Positions 1-9,400 of a stretch of 16,414 nt of DNA are shown here, piece after piece. A program made the translations under genes and the position numbers. Under the pieces are notes generated by a model that searched no databases, was not told the origin of the DNA, and was given only the letters and a program-made list of their open reading frames with translations. Source of the stretch: JBBRRP01 sp038251425 (lineage in GTDB: Bacteria > Myxococcota_A > Polyangia > Polyangiales > Polyangiaceae); assembly GCA_038251425.1 (NCBI GenBank), contig JBBSBI010000121.1, positions 1 through 16,414 of the forward strand, in the 5' to 3' direction. How positions within the stretch are numbered: the stretch's first letter is position 1; each line of letters begins with the position of its first letter.

Positions 1-1296
1 ATGAGCCAAGGACTCGCCATCCAGATCGCGGCTATCGTGCCCATCGATGAACACACTGCCCGAACCTGGTAAGTAGAGCCGCCCGAGCAGCTTGATCATG
101 CTGCTCTTTCCGCTCCCCGTCGGACCGACCAGCGCCACCGTGTGGCCTGCCTTCACCTCGAACGATACGTGGCGCAGCACGGGCCGCCCGGGGACATATT
201 CGAAGCCCACATCGCGAAATTCAACCCGACCCTCGAGCGAAGAGAGCACCGTAGCACCCGGCTTGTCCGTCCAATCTGCTTTGGCATCCAACAAGTCAAA
301 CACACGCTCAGCTCCCGCCATGGCCGTCAGTGCGTTGTTGTATTGGCCACCAATCACTGGCACCGCTGCAAAGAATAGGTTCGACAAGAACAGAAACTGA
401 ATGATCGTAGCCAAGCTCACGTCGCCCCCAAGAACTTGGGCACCGCCCAACACCATGAGGACCGCCAAGAACAGCTGACCGTTAAATTCAAGGAGCGGCA
501 GAAACGCCGCGGACTGTTTGGCAACTCGCATGTTGTACAGGGAATGATCAGCAACCAACTCCTCAAACAACTGGCCGTTGAACTCCTCGCGAACAAAACC
601 CTGAATCACCCGAATGCCGGTCACACTTTCTACCAGCGTGGCTGTCACCCGGCTGAAGCTTTCCTGCACTTGGCGATAGGCATGGATCAGGCGACTGCGA
701 AAATAGCGGGTGATCACCCAAAGAATGGGCACCATCCCCAACATCACCAGAAACAGCTTCCAGTCGTAGTAGGCCATCAGGACCGCGGCCGTTAATGCCT
801 GCCCCGACTGAACAAAGCTGACAAACACCACATCCTGCACGCCCGTCCGAACCGCGTCGACATCGGACGTCATGCGACTGATGAAACGCCCGATTTTTCT
901 GCGCTGAAAGAACGAGAGCGGCATGCTCATGATGTGGCGATGCAAGTCATTCCGAAGGTCGTGAACGATGGCTTCTCCGAACGTCAGCGCCCAGCGTGAA
1001 CGATAGACGCAGACGATCTCGGTAAAGAGCTCAAAGGCCACGAACCCCGCCACGCCCCAAAGCACGCCGTCAAAGTTACCCCGCGCAATCGGCCCGCCCA
1101 CGATCTGAGCAATGATCCAGGTAACAAGCGGGACCTGGATGGCGCGAAGGCTCACCATCACAAACAGAGAGTTTCGAAGGCGCAGGTGAGCTTTGCTATA
1201 GTTAAACAGTCGCTTCACCATCGCGAAACTGATGGGCCGCTGAGCAGGTTCATCAGCCCCCTCGCGCACAAACCGCTGGGCATGGCTTTTCTTCAC
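1..1296 (-). CDS. ABC exporter half-transporter, TMD-NBD fusion (3' end cut by window edge)
   Basis: Inner-membrane ABC exporter subunit of the MsbA/MdlB/lipid-multidrug type. The N-terminal transmembrane domain should carry substrate and the C-terminal nucleotide-binding domain hydrolyses ATP. The frame is open from a GTG at 1296 to position 1 (432 residues). The Walker A motif GPTGSGKSS lies near residues 390-398. The frame leaves the window just before the Q-loop, so the signature, Walker B and switch His cannot be judged. The coupling-helix region reads FFQRRKIGRFISRMTSDVD, typical of this family. The GTG start is chosen because it overlaps the upstream stop (GTGA) and has GGGAGG six bases before it. 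It is co-transcribed with the half-transporter at 1293-3170 and is probably its partner in a heterodimer. The substrate is unknown. Confidence 0.93.
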   Translation of the reverse strand, partial: MKKSHAQRFVREGADEPAQRPISFAMVKRLFNYSKAHLRLRNSLFVMVSLRAIQVPLVTWIIAQIVGGPIARGNFDGVLWGVAGFVAFELFTEIVCVYRSRWALTFGEAIVHDLRNDLHRHIMSMPLSFFQRRKIGRFISRMTSDVDAVRTGVQDVVFVSFVQSGQALTAAVLMAYYDWKLFLVMLGMVPILWVITRYFRSRLIHAYRQVQESFSRVTATLVESVTGIRVIQGFVREEFNGQLFEELVADHSLYNMRVAKQSAAFLPLLEFNGQLFLAVLMVLGGAQVLGGDVSLATIIQFLFLSNLFFAAVPVIGGQYNNALTAMAGAERVFDLLDAKADWTDKPGATVLSSLEGRVEFRDVGFEYVPGRPVLRHVSFEVKAGHTVALVGPTGSGKSSMIKLLGRLYLPGSGSVFIDGHDSRDLDGESLAH

Positions 1297-3170
1297 GCGA
1301 CACCTCCCGCGGCAATCAACGCCAATTCTTCCGAGTCCCCAGTCTGCAGCCGCGCAGTGCGACTGTAGAGGCCACTTTGGTCCATCAATTCAGCGTGAGT
1401 GCCCCGCTGCACAATGCGACCCTCTTTGAGCACCAGAATGATATCAGCTCGCCTCAAGGTGCTGAGCCGATGGGCAACAATGAAGGTCGTGCGGTTTTTG
1501 GTGGCGCTATCGACCGCTTCCAGCACCTCGTGTTCCGTGTCCGGATCCACGGACGCTGTTGGATCATCCAGCAGCAAAATAGCTGGCTCTAAAAGGATGG
1601 CGCGGGCGATGGCAATGCGCTGTTTTTGGCCGCCCGACAGATTCGTGGCCGCCTCCTCGAGAACGCTGTCGTAACCCTCTGGCAGCGCCATGATGAAATC
1701 GTGAGCTCGTGCCACCTTTGCTGCGCGCTCGATATCAGCCTGGCTTGCTTCCGGTTTTCCAAAAGCAATATTTTCCGCGATGGTGGTGCTAAAGAGCAGG
1801 CTCTCCTGAAAGACGATGCCCACGTTCCGTCGCAGCACATCAAGATCCAACGCTCGCAGGTCGACGCCATCGAGGAGGATTCGACCTCTGGTGGGATCGT
1901 AAAATCGAGGCAACAGACTCAGCAGCGTGCTCTTTCCAGAGCCTGTTCCGCCGAGGATGGCCACGCATTGGCCAGGCTTCACCTCGAGATCGAGATCCGT
2001 GAGGGCAGCTTGTGCCGAACCAAACCCAAACGATACATGTTCGAACTTGAGCCCGCCCTGAATCTGTACCGGCCGCACTGGATCGACGGGGCACTGCACT
2101 TCAACGTCCGCGTCCAGCACTTCGAAGACACGGCGAGCGCCACTCAGGCTCTGCTGGAGCGTATCGACGACCGTTGCCATGCTCCGAACTTGCTCCCCAA
2201 ATTTCTGGAGCAGGCTGGCAAAAACTATCAAGCTGCCGAGGCTTAGCTCGCCCGCACAAACGAGCCAACCTCCATAGCCAAGCAGCACGGCAACATTCAT
2301 CTGACTCAGAAACTGAACGGAAGGGCCGTACACGCTCACGGCTTTAAAAATTGCGGTTTGCTGCTCTTTGACTGCGCGATTGGCCGCCACGAAGCGCGCG
2401 TGTTCTTCCTTTTCCTGACCAAACACCTTGATAACCTGGATGCCCTTGGTGCCCTCGGCAATTCGCAGCACCATATTATCAACTAGCTTGCGATTCTTTG
2501 CGTACTCCGGCTGTGCCCATTTGGAAAAGCCATGCGTGACCACCCACAGGATCGGTGACAACACCAGGCTCGCAGCCGTCAGCCAGGCGTGGGTTGAAAT
2601 CATGTACACGGCGTACAGTGTTAAAGACAGGCACATGATGATGCCCTGAATCATCACGCCATCGATGAAGGAGCGCAGAAGCTGCACGTCACGCGTGACT
2701 CGATTGATGATGGAACCGCTCGCATGAGCATCAAAAAACCGAAAGCTCAGCCGCTGCAGCTTGGCATACACGTCGGCGCGAACCGCCGGCACAATCTCTA
2801 CGTGAACCAGCTTCCCAGCTTGCAACGAGTACGCAAAATTTAGAACACCACGAAGGAGCCCCATTCCGAGAATCAGGCCGCCGAGCGTGAGCAACGTTTG
2901 CCAAGTGCTCAACCCAGCAGGCGGCGTTAGCCCGAGCGGCCAGTGGGGCTGTGGCGCCATGGGTTCTAAATGGTGGCGAAGCACATCCACGCCCAGGCCA
3001 CCGAAACTCAGCCCCCAAACGCCAAGGATTAGCAGCACCACCTGCAGACCCAGAACGGCAAGGCAGCGTGCGCGATGCCGCCAGGCGAGCTTCAGCAGCC
3101 GCAGCAGTACTTGAGAATCTGTGGTGCCCTTGACGGCAAGGCCGTCGGTCAAAGTTTGTGGAGCGGACAT
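1293..3170 (-). CDS. ABC exporter half-transporter with degenerate catalytic site
   Basis: Inner-membrane ABC exporter subunit (TMD then NBD), 625 aa, the usual length. Membrane segments start near residues 35-55 and 95-115. The coupling region FFDAHASGSIINRVTRDVQ is at about 145-163. NBD motifs are Walker A GGTGSGKST (407-415), Q-loop Gln455, signature LSGGQKQ (511-517), Walker B ending in LLLDD (532-536) and switch His567. The residue after Walker B is Asp536, where canonical exporters have the catalytic Glu. This is known in the degenerate site of heterodimeric exporters such as TM287/288 and MdlA, so a heterodimer with the overlapping downstream gene is likely. The ATG at 3170 is preferred over an in-frame TTG at 3188; neither has a clear Shine-Dalgarno sequence. 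It heads the two-gene unit. The substrate is unknown. Confidence 0.93.
   Translation of the reverse strand: MSAPQTLTDGLAVKGTTDSQVLLRLLKLAWRHRARCLAVLGLQVVLLILGVWGLSFGGLGVDVLRHHLEPMAPQPHWPLGLTPPAGLSTWQTLLTLGGLILGMGLLRGVLNFAYSLQAGKLVHVEIVPAVRADVYAKLQRLSFRFFDAHASGSIINRVTRDVQLLRSFIDGVMIQGIIMCLSLTLYAVYMISTHAWLTAASLVLSPILWVVTHGFSKWAQPEYAKNRKLVDNMVLRIAEGTKGIQVIKVFGQEKEEHARFVAANRAVKEQQTAIFKAVSVYGPSVQFLSQMNVAVLLGYGGWLVCAGELSLGSLIVFASLLQKFGEQVRSMATVVDTLQQSLSGARRVFEVLDADVEVQCPVDPVRPVQIQGGLKFEHVSFGFGSAQAALTDLDLEVKPGQCVAILGGTGSGKSTLLSLLPRFYDPTRGRILLDGVDLRALDLDVLRRNVGIVFQESLLFSTTIAENIAFGKPEASQADIERAAKVARAHDFIMALPEGYDSVLEEAATNLSGGQKQRIAIARAILLEPAILLLDDPTASVDPDTEHEVLEAVDSATKNRTTFIVAHRLSTLRRADIILVLKEGRIVQRGTHAELMDQSGLYSRTARLQTGDSEELALIAAGGVA
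1303..1308 (-). promoter_or_regulatory. Shine-Dalgarno GGGAGG for the GTG start at 1296
   Basis: A strong GGGAGG sits inside the last codons of the upstream exporter gene, six bases before the GTG. It decides this non-ATG start within the GTGA stop/start overlap. Confidence 0.7.
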
Positions 3171-3506
3171 GGTATTAAGAAAGCGCAACGCCAGTAGTGA
3201 TCGTCTTTGCAGGACGGCACACCAAGCAAGATAATAAAGCTCAAGAGGTCGAGTCGCAGCGGAAACGGCGTTTTCTGCGCCGTGTTTCGGGGGATGCTAC
3301 TTCTGGAGTACCGAACTGCAATGGCATTTGTTGCTTGATTATTGAGGGGCGCGGGTTTCCAGCTAAGACGCAACCCTGGAGCTGCGAGCGTCAAGCTCAA
3401 GCAAATGAGACGAATGTGCTAGCCATGACCGTTCGTAGTCAGTGCCGGCACGGGCGTTTTATGGGCTGGATCGGAGTGGCGGCCGTCTCAAAGGTGCGGA
3501 GTATGG
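3171..3506. other. Non-coding spacer between two minus-strand operons
   Basis: A 336-base stretch lies between the exporter pair and the end of the seven-gene operon. It should hold the transcription end of the upstream operon and the promoter of the exporter pair. I see no convincing -35/-10 pair and no GC-rich stem followed by a T-run. Short open frames cross it but lack ribosome sites and recognisable domains. It contains the hairpin at 3265-3283 and a perfect 10-base palindrome GTGCCGGCAC at 3442-3451. Confidence 0.6.
3265..3283. other. Small hairpin in the exporter leader
   Basis: ACGGCG and CGCCGT form a perfect 6-bp stem around a 7-base loop, TTTTCTG. It lies about 95 bases upstream of the exporter ATG at 3170 and could be an attenuator or terminator stem. 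There is no clear U-tract after it on either strand, so the role is open. Confidence 0.25.
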
Positions 3507-4298
3507 CTAGTGCGAAACTGGAGCGCCGCCGATTTCGATTTCGCCTTCTTGGATATTGAGTTCATCACGGAGCTTGATGCTCTCAACTTTTCCGTCACGA
3601 ATATTGATCACTCGATCTGAATTCTTCAGCATCTTGTGATCGTGTGTGGCGGTAATGATGGTCACACCGTGATCCACGCTCAGGCTCTTCAAGATATCGA
3701 TGATCTCTGCTCCGGTGGTGAGATCGAGGTTGGCCGTGGGCTCATCTGCCAAAATAATCGTGGGATCATTCACCAGAGCTCGCGCAATCGCCACCCGCTG
3801 CTGCTGGCCCCCTGAAAGCTCTCCCGGGCGATGCTCAAGACGATGGCCCAAGCCCACTTGCTCAAGCTTCTTGGCGGCTAGCGCGTCGGCGTCCGCTTGG
3901 CTTGCGCCCATGAACAAGCGCGGGAGTGCAACATTCTTCAGGGCACTGAGCGACGGGATCAGATTGTACGCCTGAAAGACGTAACCGATGTAGTTGCAGC
4001 GCACATAGGCGAGCTCGCGGCTGCCGAGAGTGGTGAGATCGAGTGGGCCAATCTGAACCGACCCTTCGCTCGGGCGATCGAGCGCACCCACAATGTTGAA
4101 CAGCGTGCTCTTTCCCGAACCCGAAGGGCCCATGATCGAGAGATATTCGCCGCGAAAAATGTCCAAATTGATCTGACTGAGTGCGTAAACGACCTCACGC
4201 TTCAGCTGATAGATCTTGGAAACCCCCCGCACGCGGATCAGGAGCGCTCCACGCTCCTGGGTCTCAGCCTCTGCACTTTTCTCGGCTACCATCGTCAT
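3507..4298 (-). CDS. ABC transporter ATP-binding protein, LolD/MacB type
   Basis: Stand-alone cytoplasmic ATPase, 263 aa, slightly longer than LolD because of N- and C-terminal extensions. Motifs are complete: Walker A GPSGSGKST (57-65), Q-loop Gln109, signature LSGGQQQ (161-167), Walker B IILADE with catalytic Glu186, and switch His219 in THDH. YNLIPSLSALKNV after the Q-loop and ADEPTANLD are hallmarks of the LolD/MacB/FtsE branch, whose partners are FtsX-type permeases. The acidic tail after residue 245 (EGEIEIGG) is extra to the family. The ATG at 4298 has GAGGAG six bases upstream. It is the last gene of the operon, 24 bases after the OPT-like gene. It is the second such ATPase here, so it may pair with the 489-aa or the 1729-aa permease, or with both as a heterodimer with the ATPase at 11628-12392. 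Confidence 0.93.
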   Translation of the reverse strand: MTMVAEKSAEAETQERGALLIRVRGVSKIYQLKREVVYALSQINLDIFRGEYLSIMGPSGSGKSTLFNIVGALDRPSEGSVQIGPLDLTTLGSRELAYVRCNYIGYVFQAYNLIPSLSALKNVALPRLFMGASQADADALAAKKLEQVGLGHRLEHRPGELSGGQQQRVAIARALVNDPTIILADEPTANLDLTTGAEIIDILKSLSVDHGVTIITATHDHKMLKNSDRVINIRDGKVESIKLRDELNIQEGEIEIGGAPVSH

Positions 4299-4304
4299 AA
4301 TGCG

Positions 4305-4310
4305 CTCCTC
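4305..4310 (-). promoter_or_regulatory. Shine-Dalgarno GAGGAG for the ATPase starting at 4298
   Basis: GAGGAG lies six bases before the ATG at 4298, in the 24-base gap after the OPT-like gene. It fixes this ATG over the second in-frame ATG two codons later. Confidence 0.6.
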
Positions 4311-4322
4311 ACCGGGCCTGGC

Positions 4323-6428
4323 CTAGAACGGCAACGTAAAGACGCTCTTCGAGACGAAGGTCGCGCCGATGCCAAGAGTCCCTATCAAGCCCATGCCGCA
4401 AGCGAATCCGGCGAACACCACTGGTACATACTGGCGCCAGACGAGCCCGAACTGCCTCCGAAAATAAAAGCGACCGATCAACGCGCCCACGAACTGCGGG
4501 ATCACGACGAACGGCAGAGTTTGGTTGAGGCCTCGCACGACGCCATAGATGAAGAACGTCGGCGCACCGAGCCACGCAAACGTACCAAAGAGCATGCCGC
4601 CGGCGGCCACCCCCGCCCAAACGTAATTCCCGTTGAACGCCGCTTCAAACTCGGTGAAGCCCCCGAGTGTAGACGAAAAGATGATGGCCTGTTGCGCTGC
4701 GGTGACCTCCCACCATTGTTGCGCGAACAGATACTGGGGGCTGGGGATCGGGCCCAGGCCCCAAATGAAATGCGCGAACAAGAGCGAACCGCCAACGATG
4801 ATCGGAGTGAGGAGGATCTCGCTCTTCCAGATCGACCAGAACCGCGTACCGGTGAGCTCACACTGGCGGTAGAAGACCGTCATGGCCCCGTAATTGTGGA
4901 GCGGGATCGGGAGAAACCAGATCGCGACGCCGTGATAGCCCGAGAAAATGAAGCTGGCTTCCCTCACGAAAGGAATGTTCAGAACTTCGCCGGCGATGCC
5001 CTCCAGGCGGGCTGTGACGTAGCTGATGATCGGCGTGTAGATGATGGCGTAAAACAGCATCACCCCGACGACAGGCCAGTACACCGCGCCATCAGCCAAG
5101 TACAAAAGCCAGGTGGAAACGACAATGTAGAGTGTCATCACGCCGAGGTACGTCGCGATAATGAACACGGTGCGAATATCCCCGCGCCCGGCCGGGATAT
5201 CGAAAGCGGCCATGCGGCTGCGAGGCCCCGCGAGCTTGGCTCGTTTGCGCTCGGTTGCCCAGGCTTTGCCCACTGAAATAAAACCGGCGATGGCGATCGC
5301 CATGCCCACACCGATGGCAAAGCTAAAGTAGAAGTCCATCTGGTTCTTGTAAAAGGTGGTTTGCATGTTATCCCCAGGATTCCAAGATTTTAGGATCCCG
5401 ATCTGGGGTAGATGCAAAATTGGATTCATGATCATCGTGATCACGAGCCCTGCGAACGTGCCGATGGCGGCCCAATACGGCAACACCATGCCGAGCAGCA
5501 CCATGCCTAAATCGAAGGAGATGGCGATCGCCGCGGCCGGCAAAAATTGCCCTGTTTGGGAAGTGAAATCCTTGAACGGCAACGGCAGAATCGTGATCGG
5601 CTTGTCGAGCAGCGCACCTGTCACCGTCGGAATGCCAATGTAAATCGCTCCGAACACGATCCCGAGAACGGAGCCAATCGAGAACACTCGCCAACGCCAG
5701 GAAGCCTGCTGTTGCATCGCGCGCTCGCCGGGTTCGGCCCCAGAACGCGCACTCCCTTCACTATCCTGCTCTTCAGAGAGCGCCATGATGCCCTGAGCAC
5801 CCACAGGTGCCATCGGGAATGGAAGCTTCTCAATGTCACTCGTCAACCGAAACAGGCCGTAACCGAGAATCATGTTGTCGATGCGGCCAACCACCATGGT
5901 GAAGACAACAAGACCGATCACCGGCAGCCATTCCGGCAGAAACAAAGAACGCTTGTCCAGAACGGAAGGGTCACTTGGAACAATCCACGTTGGCAGCCTC
6001 TCAGCGATGCCGGCAGCACGCGCGGCATCAGATTGCGCAAAGAACTGCGCCCAGATCGCGCCTAGGCCCCCTTGAAATTGCCCTTGCGCCATGGACGCCG
6101 TCACGATGATGGCTCCCGCTAAGTAGAACAGCGTAAAAATTTCGGCACGCCTGAGATTCTTGTTGGCACGACGCGCCACCTCAATAAAGAGGATCACCGT
6201 CACCCACTGAGCAGCAGGCCCGATCGAAAGGCCAGCGATCAGCGTCATGTAAATGGAGCCCGGCACCATCAGCAGCGCGACAAACAACGCGCCTGCAAAA
6301 GCTGTCCAGCTGAAGCCGTCTTCGAAGGTTCCCGGCACCTTCATCAGCGAGCGAAACTCTTCGAGCTCGGTATCTGGGCCGCGTTTTCGGGAGAAAAATC
6401 CAGGTTTTGAGGGTCGCGCTTCCGCCAT
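4323..6428 (-). CDS. Polytopic membrane protein, OPT-transporter-like (possibly DUF6784/DUF6785 type)
   Basis: A 701-aa integral membrane protein with many hydrophobic segments, roughly at residues 42-66, 74-84, 98-113, 168-182, 249-268, 297-335, 366-386, 420-446, 450-472, 535-555, 600-650 and 668-692. The cytoplasmic N-terminus is charged. KLPFPMAPVGAQG (201-213) after a hydrophobic segment resembles the KLPFP motif of the oligopeptide/metal-chelate (OPT) family, and the repeated GG/GxG-rich helices fit as well. A charged loop (218-245) follows the motif. From memory the layout resembles the DUF6784/DUF6785 families, but I cannot confirm that without a profile search. OPT proteins are proton-coupled importers, so this one need not use the neighbouring ATPases. 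The ATG at 6428 has AGGA six bases upstream. The gene follows the 1729-aa gene after 13 bases and precedes the last ATPase by 24 bases. Confidence 0.7.
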   Translation of the reverse strand: MAEARPSKPGFFSRKRGPDTELEEFRSLMKVPGTFEDGFSWTAFAGALFVALLMVPGSIYMTLIAGLSIGPAAQWVTVILFIEVARRANKNLRRAEIFTLFYLAGAIIVTASMAQGQFQGGLGAIWAQFFAQSDAARAAGIAERLPTWIVPSDPSVLDKRSLFLPEWLPVIGLVVFTMVVGRIDNMILGYGLFRLTSDIEKLPFPMAPVGAQGIMALSEEQDSEGSARSGAEPGERAMQQQASWRWRVFSIGSVLGIVFGAIYIGIPTVTGALLDKPITILPLPFKDFTSQTGQFLPAAAIAISFDLGMVLLGMVLPYWAAIGTFAGLVITMIMNPILHLPQIGILKSWNPGDNMQTTFYKNQMDFYFSFAIGVGMAIAIAGFISVGKAWATERKRAKLAGPRSRMAAFDIPAGRGDIRTVFIIATYLGVMTLYIVVSTWLLYLADGAVYWPVVGVMLFYAIIYTPIISYVTARLEGIAGEVLNIPFVREASFIFSGYHGVAIWFLPIPLHNYGAMTVFYRQCELTGTRFWSIWKSEILLTPIIVGGSLLFAHFIWGLGPIPSPQYLFAQQWWEVTAAQQAIIFSSTLGGFTEFEAAFNGNYVWAGVAAGGMLFGTFAWLGAPTFFIYGVVRGLNQTLPFVVIPQFVGALIGRFYFRRQFGLVWRQYVPVVFAGFACGMGLIGTLGIGATFVSKSVFTLPF

Positions 6429-6441
6429 CGTGTGTCCTAGC

Positions 6442-9400
6442 TCAGGCCTCCGTTGGGCCCAAAGTCTCGAGCGTCTCCATGCGGTAGTGCTCGATCATGT
6501 CGTTTGAAAGCGTCCGCCAAAGCAGGAACTGTTGGCGCAATTCGCGCATGAAAACCCCGTTGGCCCGGAACCAATCGCCGGCCGCTCCACTCTCACGTGT
6601 GACGTGAATCGCCACCTCATCGACACCCTCAATTTCTGAAGGCGCCGCCGTGAGTGTCATGTGTTGGGTGACGCCGAGGTCGAACGGCGCCAGCGCAAAA
6701 CGCCCGGTGAGCTCAAGATTGCCCTGAGCTCCGCGGCGGATAGCCACCTCGGAAGCCGCAAAGCTTCCAAGCCCGGCATCATCGTGAGCACGAAAGTGCT
6801 CAGCGAGAAAGCTCACAACGCCAGTGATGTCATAAGCCGAAACAGTGAACGGGAACTTGAGCTTCAGATCATCTTGCTCGGGCGGAGGCAGGCGCCACGA
6901 GCGGGCGAGCCCCGGATTAGCGCTGCGCGAGGCTCGCACGGCCGGATAAATGGCTGACACCAGCACGGTGAGCATCACGACACCGATTGCGAACAGTGAA
7001 TTGGTGGACGAGAAATTGATAGCGGCCGGCTTGATGTACCCGGCCTTGGCCAGGGCCGAGGCTCCCAAAGCCACGAACTGCGCCAAGATCTGCCCACCCA
7101 TGCCGCCCACCACAGCGTACACAGCTGCTTCTGCAAAGAACAAAACACCGACATGCCCAGGCGAAAGCCCTAACGCGGAGAATGTGTAGATCTCCTTTTC
7201 ACGATCGCTGATCGAGCCAAGCAGCGTCCCAAAAATGATCAGGCCACCGAGGAGCAGCGGCACAAACAGTGCAAAACCTCCAGAAATCTCGGTGAGCTCC
7301 GTCAGCAGCATTCGCTCCACGCCTGAAGATCCAGCCGCCCACACGGGCATCACTAGCGTTTCGGCAAGCTCCTTGCCACGCGCTTGAGCATCGACGCCCT
7401 CCCCAGGATAGATCGAGAGGGCAAATAACTTTCCGCCGAGGCGCTGCACAAAATCCGCCGAAGCGACCACGACCTGATCAGCGCTCAGATGCACAAAATC
7501 GCGGGCCACGTCCTGAGCGAAAGCTAGCTCCGTCTCGCTTTTATCAGCCTGGATCTGTTCCTGGCCGCTCTCGAGAGCTTGGAAATTGACTGGCAGCACA
7601 CTCTGGCCGTCCACGTGCTTCAGGCTCTGAAGCTCCGAAGTATTCAGCGTCCCGCCGAACGTGGCGCGCAAGCCGTTGACCATAATGGCTTGCCCGACTT
7701 TCAACTCCAACACATCCCGGACGATGGGGGGCAAGAACACGGCTCCCGCGCGGAGCGCCTGGCGCTTCTCATCCGGTGTTCCCTTGCCTAAAGTTGCCAG
7801 GAATTCAGGCCAAACGGCCATTTCTGCGTCTGTGATGCCGACGGCAGCATCGATCGCAATCGAGCGCCCATCGTCCGCACGGGCCACGGAGAAGCGAACA
7901 TCAACGACCTTGTTTTTCGTGTCTTTCGTCAGCCAGTAATAAGGAGCCAATAGGCCGCCCTTACCCTGCTGCCCAAACATGAGATCTTTCACGCCATCGG
8001 GCAGAGGCGTGTAATCCAGCTGGTGCACAAGAATGGAAGCACGCGTATGGGGACTCTTCGGTCCCTCATAAGTGGTTCGAATTCCAATCTTCTGGCTAAA
8101 AGACGCGAAAACCAGCGTTGTAAAGGTCAGAATCACGACCGTAACGGCAGTGAGCGTCGTGCGTGTGGGTCGGCGGCGCATCGTGGACATGCCCATGCCC
8201 ACCGCAGCCAACATGGTTCCCATGCGCGAAACCTCGAGCCCGTGCACCCCGAGTGCCTGACCCTGCATGGCCTTGAGCTCTGTCTTGAACTTGCGAACGA
8301 CGATGTAGATGACCATGCTCGACAGGAGCAGAATCGCGAATGCCAAGAAAATGATGACCGGTGTCGCTGCGATCGCGAAACCAGGGTGCATCAGATAAAG
8401 CAGACCAAACGTGCCCAGGAACATCCCCGTGAAGCCTGCAAGCCGTCCGTAAATGGTGGTGGCGCAGATCACGAGCCGTTCGAGTGCAAAGGCGAATGGA
8501 ATGGCCAACAAGAGCAGCATCACGATGGCATGCACCAGATCATCCATCGTGTTTCTGAGGGGCAGATACACGCGCTGCGAGAGCGCCGCGCTGCGCCCAA
8601 GATCGGCCATTTTCCCCGCCAAATTGGACTCTGTTTTGGCCTGCTCTTTGATGCGCAGTGCTCGGCCGTGCAGCACCTCGATATCCGGGCTGGTGACGCC
8701 GCGCAGCCGAAGCTGGCTTAGGCGCGTCTCATTCAGCTGCCAAAGATCGTTCGCGGTGTGGTTGGCGATCGAGAAACTTCCCGACACATCTTTGGGATCC
8801 AGTCCGTTGCCGTACGGCGCCTTGTCGCTGAATACGCCGAGCGCGGCCGGGCCCATCACCTGGAAAATCTTGAGTCGACGATCGACTATCTGATCGGACA
8901 CGTACCCAAAGTACTGATCACCCAACTGACCCCAGAGCGAGCGGTTGTCTCTGAAGGGTGCATCCGAATTGGCCTTCAGCAGCTTGAAGCGCTTGGGATC
9001 GCTCTCGAAGCCGCGGCGCGCCATCCAGCGGTATTGATCGCCGAAGAAAAGATTCACGCGGATGAGCTCAGTATTCAGCTTCACCTGGCCTTCTTGGGTC
9101 GTGACCGCCTGAATCCGACCCTCACCGTCAAACTGGCTACCGAAGACCATGATCTCAGAGTGGATATCCGTACGCAGGCCGAGCAGCCGAAAGCGCCCGT
9201 TTTGGTCGACGGCCTCCAACGCCAGGGGCTCAAAATCTGCGATCCCCTGAGCATCCTTGAGGCTCGACCACGCCTCACCTGCAGTCGCAAACCCGGAGCT
9301 TCCAGGCCAGAGCGCAATCATGGCACCCCCCGCAGGACGATCCTCGGCCATGCTGCCGCTCACCTGAAGGCCGGCGTAATCTCCCGCCTGGGCACCCGCA

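Noticed and set aside
3149..3400. An 83-codon minus-strand frame in the spacer upstream of the exporter
   Set aside because: It has no ribosome site, overlaps the exporter start and has no family-like pattern. The apparent lipobox near LLGVPSC looks like chance.
3417..3513. Inverted repeat TGCTAGCCAT / ATGGCTAG spaced about 75 bases apart, downstream of the operon end
   Set aside because: The arms are short, one includes the ATPase stop codon, and the loop is too long for a terminator. Probably chance.
3897..5276. A long plus-strand open frame of 459 codons
   Set aside because: It lies antisense to the ATPase and OPT-like genes. Its product is Arg/Glu/His-rich without domains, as expected from GC-rich shadow frames.
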